Shown: positions 51,627-61,975 of the stretch, one piece after another
Layout of the letters: each line of letters begins with the position of its first letter
Position numbering within the stretch: the stretch's first letter is position 1
Assembly: GCA_011634665.1 (NCBI GenBank)
Contig: WAEK01000001.1
Coordinates: 3,303,501-3,367,500 of the forward strand
Source of the DNA: Mortierella sp. BCC40632
Taxonomy: Eukaryota > Mortierellomycota > Mortierellomycetes > Mortierellales > Mortierellaceae
Reading direction: 5' to 3'
DNA: 64,000 nucleotides
The notes under the pieces: generated by a model
Told to the model about the DNA's origin: nothing
Database searches by the model: none
What the model saw: only the letters and a program-made list of their open reading frames with translations
Made by a program: the position numbers and the translations under genes

Positions 51627-52414
51627 ATGGCTTCTCGACTTGGTGCTATTGTCTCGGATTTGCGCAACGGACTTGGCGCGGTTAGACTTCGTCCTGATGT
51701 CAGGAAGGTGACCTTGCGGTATTCCGGAAAATCAGATAATGCTGCTGGCGCAAGGTACAACACAATCCCTTCTCTTTCACTCGACATCTCCAAAAAAAAA
51801 AAAAAAAAAAAAAAAAGGCAACAGGATCTGTCACAAAGAGAGGAAGAGAAGCATTGCATGCGCCGCGTTAGCTGTAGTCATGCCTTCTGTCATTGGCTTT
51901 TTAAAAAAATGCATGGGAGCGGATTCTGCCTACAACTCTCAACCTCTCTTCAACAGACCCAAGCCAGGCGTTCCCTGCCTCGCAAAACAAACATTCATAA
52001 CGCATTCACCAACACCACATACACAAAGACGCTGACAGTCTGCTTTCGCCTTTACCCTTTGTTGTAGATATTTCGCGCGCGAAAACTTGCCTAGGATCCA
52101 GTACAACAACCCCTCAGTCCTCATTGAGGTTCAGAAGCTTAAGGAGGCCGATGTTGTTCCTGAGATCGCCGTTGAGTTTGGTATGTCTTTTCTTTTCTTT
52201 TTGTCTTCCCTACTACTACTTGGCGTTGTTGTTGCTGCTGCTTCTTGCTCATTCGGATAGCTATACGCCATCTTAATACTCCGTCATCCACCTGTTCTGC
52301 TTCAACTCTTTTCTAGCCAACAGCGATGTCAAAAAGATCTCCTGCTCAAGGATACAATCCAGTGAAATCTGCAAACAGTTCTTGAGCCTTACCACGGATG
52401 CGCCAGCCTCATGA
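51627..52414 (+). CDS. MRPL51: Mitochondrial large-subunit ribosomal protein mL43, 112 aa
   Basis: Three exons, 51627-51754, 52068-52180 and 52317-52414, sum to 339 nt. The start MASRLGAIVSDLRNGLGAVR is chosen over upstream non-ATG codons. It shows the L51/S25/CI-B8 thioredoxin-like domain: LRYSGKSDNAAGARYFAREN, LPRIQYNNPSVLIEVQK, with small size typical of mL43. A structural protein of the mitochondrial ribosome. Intron 1 (313 bp) holds an A23 tract. Confidence 0.92.
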
Positions 52415-52951
52415 TCAACATAAAGGAGAAAGACTCCCTAGGAATCGGGAAAGATGAATTGAAGCACTTTAATGCAGCCAACACTCTTGCATTCATACAC
52501 AACATGCCATTTTGTCGCTCAGAGGAAGTAGGGAGCAGATCGAAATAAATATAGCAATAGAGCTCTTAGTAGAAGAATGGCTCGTGGTTGGAAAGAGCTT
52601 TGATCGATTGAGTGATGACTGGAGAAGATCACGGTGACCAGTTTCTTTCATCGAGCGTAGAGCTGACACGGTCTGTTGGAACGGGAAAAGAAAAAAAAAA
52701 GGATGATAGCAATAGCAATGCCAAAATTACGTTTTATGAAGGGTGTCACCCAAAGACTTTTTCTCTTTTTGCGTGCTCTTTTGCCGCGCGTATTTTTTTT
52801 CTTTTCCTGTATCTGAAGGGTTCATTTCATGCATGTAGTAATGAGCGGCATCAAGTCACTCGCCTCTTTTTCTCAATCGCCTTTTCTTCCATGTATTTCA
52901 CAGGCTCCAGCTTCGTCAGATGAAATGCACATGAAGCCTAACGCCATGCTC
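52415..52951. other. Convergent 3' spacer, mL43 / GET2
   Basis: 537 bp between convergent stops; A- and T-rich in places, no gene or RNA seen. Confidence 0.7.
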
Positions 52952-54385
52952 TTATGAAAACATGTGAACAAAAACAATGGTCATACCAACCACAAATACA
53001 ACTACGGACAGATCATTGACCAAAGATGTCCAGATGAGCCGATATCGCATAAAGACCCGGATCGCATCCGAGAAAGGCGGTGGCAAGAATCCAGCCAAAG
53101 TGCCCAATGTGCTGCTTGGCGATGCTGTCAGGCCCTGAAGGTACATCCGAGTCGATTGTAACAAAAGCTCCATCGTGATAAAGTACCAGAATACAGGCTA
53201 AAGCACATAGAAGACCATATTTGTATGAGTACCAATGCCAGAGCAATACGAGGGAAAGTCGGATAACTCTGTTCTTTTCAGTTGACCAGAAAAAAAGCAC
53301 TTGGGAATGAACCCAAACTGAACTTACCACGGGAGAAACGTTAAAGGCTCCATAGGGCAAAGGCTTCTCTGTAGCCAGCGCATCAAAACGTCCAAAGTCG
53401 CCCTGGCGTCGGTATTCTTGATAAACAACGCCCACGCCCAACATGACAGACAACATAAAGTGTAGCAGCTTCCACCATCTTGCCCAAACATCTTCCTGGG
53501 GAGTGACCACCGTGAATCCTGGAGGTGTGTTCCCAGCTCCTTTTTGTTGTTGCTTTAGGGACTGATTGAAGGTGGAGCTCTCGCTTTGACTAGCTGATCT
53601 TGATCGTGTCAGAGCATGGTGATGCTCTGGTGAGAGGAAAGGGTTGTTCATGAACATGTTTGGCTGTTGCTGTGGAAATGGGCCGCGGCCGGAGCCAAGT
53701 CCTGAAGATGAAGCTGTCTCTGGAACGGGCGCACCTAGAGAATCATCTGGATCAGCATCATGAGGATCCTGTGAAGCTGGAGTATTCACCTCGGGCTGAC
53801 TGTTTGGCTCAACTACTAAAGCAGGTGTAGTTCCTGGAGTCGCTGTTGCTGAGGCCACACCAGAGGAAGCCGAGTTGTACGATGGAGACCGCCGCATAGG
53901 TGCTGGTTCGGCATTGCTCCGCCTTAAAGGCGATCCTGGCATAATTAGCTCCTCTTCTTCATCCATCATACTCCGTACAGATGCTGTCCTGGACATTGCT
54001 GGGGTTTGACCTATTTAGTTCCAATGTGGACATTGGTAGGTTAGCTCGTCAGGCTACTTTTGAGAGGTGAGTTCGTATATCATTGGAATTACAAGAGCTA
54101 CTTACCTCTAGAGCCTATAGATCCCAGAAACTCATTTTCCTTGTTTGCTTCGTCATCGGCAAAGGTGCCTGAAGCGCCTGTGGCTGACAACAGCACCTTG
54201 CGCCGCTCATCATCTTGCTCCTTCCGGAGCAATTGCTCTCGAGCCATGAGCACGGTCGGTGAAGGTGCCACTTGGGCATTGCCCGTTGTGCCCGTGATCT
54301 TGCTCAATCGCGATTCGCCCGAGGCAAGGATTTTCTTTTGGCGGGCTTCACGGCGTTTCCGCAACAGCTCTGCCTGATCTGTCAT
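52952..54385 (-). CDS. GET2: GET2/CAML-type receptor subunit for tail-anchored protein insertion, 402 aa
   Basis: Three exons, 54106-54385, 53328-54010 and 52952-53197, sum to 1209 nt. The N terminus MTDQAELLRKRREARQKKIL followed by SRLSKITGT is the Get3-binding motif of Get2. A long Ser/Pro/Gln-rich cytosolic linker follows (res 95-255). The membrane part is WWKLLHFMLSVMLGVGVVY, PVFWYFITMELLLQSTRMYL and LSVVVFVVGMTIVFVHMFS at the C terminus, three spans as expected in the ER. The last intron (53198-53327) stays open in the upstream frame, giving a misleading alternative C terminus; the acceptor at 53198-53199 restores the PVFWYF frame and the third span. With Get1, it receives tail-anchored proteins from Get3. 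Confidence 0.9.
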
Positions 54386-54912
54386 GGTTGGTTTGTGCGA
54401 GAGAATGGGATGACAGATGAAATTGAGGTGGAAGAAGTGCTCTTGGTTATAGTGGGGTGTGAAAGAGAGCAAGGTGCTGCGAAATCTTGCTACACAAGTC
54501 CTGATGATATAGATGATATATTGTTGTTTCTGCTTGCTTGTGCTTTTACAGCTGCTCCTAAACAAGGACGGAAGGTAGCAGGGGGCGTGGAGAAGGAGAG
54601 ATTGGTCGAAGGGGAGAGGAATGGGAGGTAGGATGGTCGAGATGGGGATGGACTAACAATGGGGTTACACGCAGCTGCCTGATCAGCCACTTTTGGAGAA
54701 GCTTCCACGAGCCAATCGTATTGGTACGCGCAAAAGAGGCCTCTCCTCTCCAACGGTGGTGTCCTTTTTTTTTTTTTTTTTTGAGTTCATGCTTTTTGCG
54801 TGCATACTCAAATAATGCAGCCATCTTCTTTCCCGCCACCTTGCCCCCTTCATCGGGGACTGTCATCCTTCGCCTACATAACCCGAGTTTCGTACTTTTG
54901 ACTATATCTTGC
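54386..54912. promoter_or_regulatory. GET2 upstream / FTR1 downstream spacer
   Basis: 527 bp between two minus-strand genes. A T-tract of about 19 lies at 54764-54782. No TATA box identified and no gene seen. Confidence 0.5.
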
Positions 54913-56238
54913 TCATTCCAATTCGAGCCCTGGTGGCAAAGAAGTATGACTATCGGGTCTCCGGATAACGTTCCCGTAGCGGTTCGAACTGGTACTTTCT
55001 CCCCGATGCCCATGTCGTTCCCTTTCCCTTGGTCGCCGTCCGCCAACCAACGTGTCATCCTCGTCATCCAAGCTTTCTAAAAGGCTATATGCTGTCGATC
55101 CAGTTAAGTACGGTTTCTGAGATACTAGCTTTCGTCGCTTCCACTTGAGGCGCACAAGCACAGCAATGACCACGGCCCAATACATAATGTATCCTGTTAC
55201 GGTCCAGATAGAAGCAACGTTACTCCAACCCAGGATCGCATTAAACAGCTGCCACCCTCCAGCATCTGGCTGTTTTGGATCGCAACACTTCAAGGCCCAG
55301 ACATTGACCCTTGGATCGTATGTTCCTGCATCGTCGGATTGAGCACCAGTCAACTTACTCCACCGATCTGCCTCAAAGGCTGCAATCCCTTTTGCGACAA
55401 GCCCTGCTGCTAGTAACAACAGTACGCAGGTCGAGCCTACAAAGAACCTCTGGAGATTCATCCGATTCCCTCCTTTGTAGATGGACCAACCGATCAACAA
55501 CCCAAGGGCAACCCCAGCCCCAACCGCTAGCGGAACTGCCTCCCATGCTTCCGTAAACGTTACACCACCAATAAAGACGACAGCCTCCAACCCTTCACGA
55601 AGGACTGTGACTAGAGGAAGGAGGAAGAGTGCATACTTTCTTGACCGGTTTCCAAGTCCACGAGCATTCTCTTCATCCAGGGCTAGAGCGAGTTTGGATT
55701 TCCACTTTTCTTGCATCTGGTTTGTCCGAAGCATAGCCAAGCCGATGGCGGTGATCATAATAACAGCGATAAAGGAGAAGCATCCCACCCAAATGCCTTC
55801 GCTCTTTGCCCATAGGTTGGTTGCATACATATTCCTACAAGGATAATGTTAGAGATAGTCGAAAACTGACTAATGTTGAAGATTCGAGAGCGGGATACAT
55901 ACCATATCACAATGAATGCGGCGCCGATGGCTATAGAAACCAGTAGACCAAGTCCAGTTCCTGCCCATATCTAGAGGTTCAAAAGATGTGTCACCAACGT
56001 CCGATTAGCTCGGTAGATTAAAATACCTTCCTTCTCAATAAAGACTAGCAGGGATGTTTTGTAGGCCTCAAAGGGACCCTTTGCATACCTGGCGCGCAAG
56101 ACGCTTCCGTACAGGGTCATCGCTCGGGAGAACTTGACTCAAGAAGGACAGAAGCACAGAGACAATAATAGCGGCCTCGGTCGTCTCCCGAAAGATGATG
56201 AAAAAGATTGGAATGGAGAAGTAATCTCCTGCTCCCAT
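54913..56238 (-). CDS. FTR1: FTR1-type high-affinity iron permease, 379 aa
   Basis: Three exons, 56089-56238, 55903-55970 and 54913-55834, sum to 1140 nt. The start MGAGDYFSIPIFFIIF leads straight into the first membrane span. Two RExxE iron-binding motifs are present: RETTEAAIIV near residue 17 and REGLEAVVF in the middle. Seven hydrophobic spans can be drawn (for example AGTGLGLLVSIAIGAAFIVI, IWVGCFSFIAVIMITAIGL, FVGSTCVLLLLAAGLVAKGI, VTGYIMYWAVVIAVLV). The Arg/Glu-rich cytosolic C terminus (RRPRERERHGHRGE) is typical. It moves Fe3+ across the plasma membrane, usually with a multicopper ferroxidase; none lies next to it here. Confidence 0.95.
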
Positions 56239-56509
56239 GTTCTCTAAATTCCGAAATGAGTCCTCGAGGTAGATTCTTTGATCAACAACTTGGCAACCTC
56301 TCTCTCACTCTCTCACACACTCTCACTCTCTTTCTGATGATGGCGATGATCCCAAGAATATGGGGGTGGGGGGAATAGAGTGCTGAAGAGTAAACTGTTG
56401 GAAGAAAAAAAAAAAGAAAAAGGTAAACTGCAGCTGTCGCAGAGAGCCTGAATTCGATCAAGACCTGATCCTCTCTCTATTGCGCCTCTCAAAGGAGCAG
56501 TACCTTAGA

Positions 56510-56544
<35 letters not shown>

Positions 56545-56586
56545 TAAACTTCAGAATGAAGATAGAGATCTCCTCCCTGGCTTTTA
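56239..56586. other. FTR1 promoter and Wee1 3' spacer
   Basis: 348 bp with a C/T-rich patch (56296-56335) and a T31 run at 56513-56543. No convincing GATA-type iron-responsive cluster was identified by eye. Confidence 0.5.
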
Positions 56587-57659
56587 TTAGAGAGACTGCA
56601 ATAAAAGACCTTGCATTGCAGCCTCCACCCGAGATCCTCGATCCCCGCTTTCACTTCGCCTTAGTAAGATATTCTGAATCGTTGGATATCCCAATATGGA
56701 TGCTGCCGTCGGTCGTCGCTCGAAACTGGGTTGTAGCATATCCTTGGTTAGTTGAAGTAGTTCATCAGAGAATAGCCTCGGTCTATTGAACATTGGCGTT
56801 GTTTCCAAAGCGCTTTGAATTAATCCCAGGTTGGAGGAAGATGGTGTTCGGGAGAACGATCCTGATGATATCTGCAGTGGGGATTCAGGGTGCAGGCTCT
56901 CTGATCGTGATATTGATAGCACTTCTGGTCTACTGTGACTTGTTGACGTTTGAAGGTGGTTATCTGTAGTTGCCCCTTCATTTACCGTTGCAGCTTCCGC
57001 CGTATTATCTGTATCCGCCTCGGCTGCTTTTGAGCTTTCCAGGCTGTACTCTGTCAAGTCCAGACTCCCATCACGAAGTATGTGCCACTCCTGTCCTTCA
57101 CCAGGAAGATCCCCTGTCCGATTAGAGATCATCTCATATATTGTAATGCCAAGGCTGAACACGTCTGAATGCTTCCCGTATTGACCACTCAAAAGCTCCT
57201 GAGCCACGTAGTACTTGTCGCCTTCCGATATATCCTTACTCTCCATAGGATACACGATCGAGTGCCCAAAGTCACCAATCTTGAGCGAGCCCAATGAAGT
57301 GATAAAAATATTCTCTGGCTTAATATCCATATGGATAATCCCACTGTTGTGGATAGCTTTGAGGCCCTATTAACAATACAATATAAAACATATTCAGTAT
57401 AATTTGACCCGCTGATCCATCCAACTATCATTTGGTCAAGAGGCCAAGAATATTGTATACTAACCGAGCTTAAGTCGGTGAGACATCGCCATATTCGCCT
57501 CTCGTCGAATCCATTGTATTTCTTTTGAGCTAGGAGCGCAGATTTCAGGCTGTACGCAGATGGTTAAAAAGAAAGGAAGAAGAAAAAAAAAGTAGAAACA
57601 CAACATTAGATCCCTTGTGTAAACCACCACTTCACCTACAATGAATCCATCCACAATAG

Positions 57660-57715
<56 letters not shown>

Positions 57716-59352
57716 CGAGTAGTACCTTCCGAGCTTGCAAAGTTCCATTCTCATGTAGATTCTCCCACGTTGTTCCCATGCCTCCAAAAGTTGTAAGGTG
57801 TGCGGGTTTGGTTCCACCTTCCACATATTCCGGATTTCGTTAAGGTAATGTTTCCTTTTTGGCATTAGTTGTGGATATGTTCGTTAGAGGGCAAAATGGA
57901 ACAAAAAAATATGAGAGACATAAGTATGTTTTGAAAGCGTTCATAGCTCTTTTTCTAGTATCATAAATCATCTCAAGTTTTTTTTTTTAAAAAAAAAAAC
58001 GAGACTTACCTCTCCATCGCACCTTGAACGGTCTTTCTGAGTCTCTTGACAGCATAGAACTCTTTTGTCGTCTTGCTTTGCACCTTGAGTACATCAGCGA
58101 AATGACCAATCCCCAATGCAATCTCGCTCAAATAATAATTCGTAGTTAGATAGTCTGGATATTCTCTTGGCCCCGACTTGGTCCGGCTGAATGGAACTAA
58201 ATACGGTAGAGTGAAAGAAAGGGCGTTCAGTTCATGCTTTCCTTGGATATGATCCCTGATGATTTTGAGAAATCGTGAAATTTCCAATACCTCTGGTCTC
58301 CATGCGGAAGAGAGTATCCAAGTATTCTCGTGTTAGGTGGTGAGGATCTTCAGAATACCATTGGCTCTCCGAAAGGTAATCGAGAGGAAAGCGAGCCTTT
58401 GGCCTCCCTGGTCCAATGAATGGGTTCTCATCGAAACTTCCTGACATTCCAAAAGATGATGTGTCGGACGAGTCAAAGTTTCCAAAAAGTCCAAAGGACG
58501 AAGACTGGAGTGGTGTCCCTGGTGGCGTACCAAAGTCTGGTGGGGGTATAGGTGAATAAATGGGTGAGCCTTGGTCGCTGACAATCGGATCCTGCTTTAC
58601 AAACTCTGGTAACTTGAGTGGTCGCTCAAGGCCTAGGTATCCGTATTGGGGAAAGTGGGAATGTCAGTCAGGTCTCTTCCGAACTGGATGTCTTGACCAG
58701 GATCATGACCTTGTGAGTGTGGAGACAGCAGTAAGCGCCATGGGATGAAGTAATACACATACCTTTGATTGGGAGACCCTTGAGCCCCTTGGTTCGTGTC
58801 CTTGGTTCCTCTTTCGGACTGGGAGCTTTTGGATGTTTCCCGAGCAACGACCCTCTCTCCGTGCCTCCGTACATTCTCGATAGTAGTGATTCGGACCGCT
58901 GGAATGTCGGGCGACCAGGGGGTCCCACTCTCGACGGCGTTGATACAGGTTCGTCCTCATCATAGACTCGAGGAAGTGCCAAGATCCTCCTGTTCTTGGA
59001 TCCTGACGTGCCAAATACGTCCTCGATTAGCAGAGGGTTTCTGGTCTGTTGGGGTGTACAAGCGAGTGGAGTCGAGCGACGTCTGTTTCCAGTAGACTGT
59101 TCGCTTGCTTCAGTGAATGGAGATGAGCAAGGTAATGAGGAGGAGTAAGGCGAGGCGATGTCTTCTTCTGCGAACTGTTCATCTACTTGCTCTAGCTCAT
59201 CTCCTGAGAACTCTGCGGGTTCGGGGGTCATGACGGCGTCTAGAGTGATCGGATCCAAATTATTATATTAGCTGGTCTATGCGTAATCGTCATGCACTGG
59301 CGAAAGAATCAGCTTCTGGGAGGAGGGGAGCATTACCATCAGGGCTGATCAT
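56587..59352 (-). CDS. wee1: Wee1-type cell-cycle protein kinase, 671 aa
   Basis: Seven exons, 59337-59352, 58763-59239, 58291-58632, 58010-58196, 57726-57854, 57465-57549 and 56587-57366, sum to 2016 nt. The 16-nt first exon (MISPD) splices in phase to DAVMTPEPAEF. The N-terminal half is disordered with many SP/TP sites. The kinase domain starts near residue 293: LGIGHFADVLKV (glycine loop), FYAVKRLRK, the Wee1-style catalytic loop HMDIKPENIFI, IGDFGHS, then EGDKYYVAQELL instead of APE, and DVFSLGITIYEM. A long Thr/Ser-rich insert precedes the last helices (DMLQPSFERRPTAASIL). Wee1 phosphorylates the Cdk1 Tyr to delay mitosis. Intron 4 carries an A/T homopolymer at 57660-57695. Confidence 0.92.
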
Positions 59353-59711
59353 GGTCTCTTGCAGATGTGTCTTGGTGTGAGAAGTAGGCAGGGTGGTGGC
59401 AGAGGAAAAGAGATTGAAGCAAACAATTGGTGGCGTCAAAAAGAACAAGGAATCCTGCAGAGGGGGGGTTGGTTGCACGAGCGACAACAGTGGGCTCGTG
59501 GCTGGTGACTACGGTAGATGAAGGTCACTCTACGAGTGGGGAGGATAGTAGGGTGATGGATGGAGACGGATTGTGTCGGAGAGACAGGGAGAGTTGAGAT
59601 TGATCGTTCGATCAGAGACATCTCTCCTTCTCTCATCCGAGTGACTGCGGGGCACTGGCCACAGCCATGGAGGTCCGCTGCCCCCACGGTTTCCTCTTTT
59701 TTCTTGCCCCA

Positions 59712-59751
<40 letters not shown>

Positions 59752-61975
59752 CCTATCTCTCTATCTCTCCTCCACCCCCTTTCTCCTACCTTCTCCCAGA
59801 CGCAGTCTCATCGCCACCGACCCCAAAATGGCCTGGCTCTGTGACCATGACCTGGTGGCCTGAGTGAGTGGCCTGGAGCGTTTCAGGATAGCACCGCAGT
59901 CGCAGAGGAGTAGCTTCTATAGGCACCGCTTCAGCCCCTTGCTCGCACCCCCCTCTTCCCCGCAGGGGCGTTCCTCAAACCGTCTGTCTGGACAGGCATG
60001 TGGACGCAGCAGGGCTCAAAGGGTGTGTGTAAAAATGTTCTCGGGGGGTGCGCGCTCTGTCGTGCATGGTGGACAGGGGCAATCCTTGTGCGCGGGTGCG
60101 TCCATCCAAGAAAGGGTCGAGCACGACTCTCCGTTCGTCTCAATCCGCCTCTGCTCTTAACTATCCCCCTCCTGGCCTTTCTGGGTCCTCCCTGTATTCC
60201 CCTTGCACGCCATCTCAACTGGCCGCCAGCATAAAAAGGCTGCTCTCTCTTCCCCATTGCCCCGATTCCTCGTTCCTCCTGCACACCACCTCACTCTGGC
60301 CACTCGATCTGCCAGGGCTTTATTATCTCTCTTTCTCTCTTTTCTCTTTTTCGATCGCTCTCGCTCTCTCTTATTTTTACTCTATCTCCTTTCCAGCTTT
60401 CATTTCTCTTCTCAGACCAGCGCTCCTCATTTTACCCTGCAATCGTAGTGCAGCCAGACTCAACACAGTTACCATTCCTCTTGTACATACTCGACTCTGT
60501 CACTGGATTCGCACAGTCTTTTTGCATTAGAACGGATCCTAGTCTGTCATCTGTCTATTGCTAAACGTTTTTCAATACTCTGATCGTGAAAAAGAAAGAA
60601 GGCGTGAACGAAAAAAGAAAACCTGAGTGTCTCCTTGAAGTTCCTTGTGTTTGGTAAGTCTCCATTGTTGGATCCTCAAGTTGCTTGGGTCAGCCTGCCC
60701 TGCATCGAGTTCCTCTGCAGGTGTTTCTGTGGGACCTTTGCTGCTAGGCTATAGTTGCCTCTCCTTCACGCGCCCTATCCCACCCTGCATCGCATGGTCT
60801 CTGTTTGATTGAGCTGCCTTGGCACCATGCACTGGCTCGAGCGAGATCTGGTCCAAACGGGGAAGAGACATTCTTTGACAGGTTGTAACAATTGGACCGG
60901 AGTATGGCTCGTATTGTTTTTTACTGCAATATGGACCTAAGAGGATGCCTCCTTGGCTTTATAATCATAATGCCTCCGTCTCTCCGTTTCTATCCTTTCT
61001 TCTTCTCTTTGGCTCTTTTTCGTTTTCTCCCTCTCGCGCTTGCGCTGCTCTCTCTCTTTCTCTCTTTCTCTCTTCTGTGTACACACTTGCCGTCTCCTGT
61101 TATCATGCATGTACCTTTGCCTATCCGTCTCTCTGTTATTTCTTTCTCTTTGTATTACATTCAAACACACCATCGTCATTCTTCTTCGGCAATCCTAACC
61201 TGCGCCTTGACTTGGCATCCTTTGAGCTTTACTCTTTCTCTCTCTGTCTCTCTGTCTGCCTGTCTCTCAGTTCCGCATGGCACTCTCAGCCTGGCCTTGC
61301 CATGTGTTATTTGTCCGTGATAGCTGCGTCCCTATATTGAGTGCCTGTAATTGAGCCGCGCATACTGCTTCTTATTCACATATACGCTTTGTTCTTGCAG
61401 CCTTCACACCCCAGCCCGAAAGGCTCGACCAAAGCTTATCCTAACTTGACTATAAAACAAAAAAGTCCTTTTGAGAGCAGCACGCGCAAGCACGGAGTGG
61501 AGTTGCTAAGAAAGAAAGAGAGCAATATGTTGACGGTGAATCCCACGTTGGCTGGAAACTGAGAGAGAGAGTGGATGAGCAAAAAAAGCATCTCTGGTTA
61601 TGGGCAGCACACATCCCTCTTAGAGTGGAATCACTGCACAGCCAAGCGAGCTGATTCAAAGAACAATCCAGCCCCGTCTAGTTTAATTGCCATGTCCGTT
61701 TCTAGCTTCTCTTCTTTCTTCTTCCTTTTGACATGGTGGACGAAAGAACGAACTAGCCGGGCGCTCGGACCCGCTCTTCAGCTCTGCCCAACTGTCTCCA
61801 CTGTCTTCACAAACCCTCACACTCAACCTCCCTCCTCACCTACTCTCTCTCATCCACCCCCAGCCCCTCCCCCTACAACGACTATACCCTTTCTCCGGCC
61901 CCCTGACACATTCAGCCTCACCTAATCGGACCTCCTCTCATCATTTATGCATCCCGCTCCGCCGACTCTATCACA
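59353..61975. other. 2.6-kb gene-free, CT-rich region
   Basis: Contains the Wee1 promoter, CT microsatellites (59721-59745; 61045-61075; 61232-61270) and a possible TATA box (ATAAAAAG at 60231-60238). A perfect donor-like GTAAGT occurs at 60655. Open frames are low complexity (Ser/Leu/Phe runs) and were not accepted. Plausibly a long 5' leader with an intron for the gene starting at 61976, but this cannot be shown from sequence alone. Confidence 0.45.

Noticed and set aside
53013..53996. 327-residue minus-strand frame as a separate gene
   Set aside because: It is GET2 exon 2 read through into the last intron; the true N terminus lies in the exon at 54106-54385 and the true C terminus in another frame.
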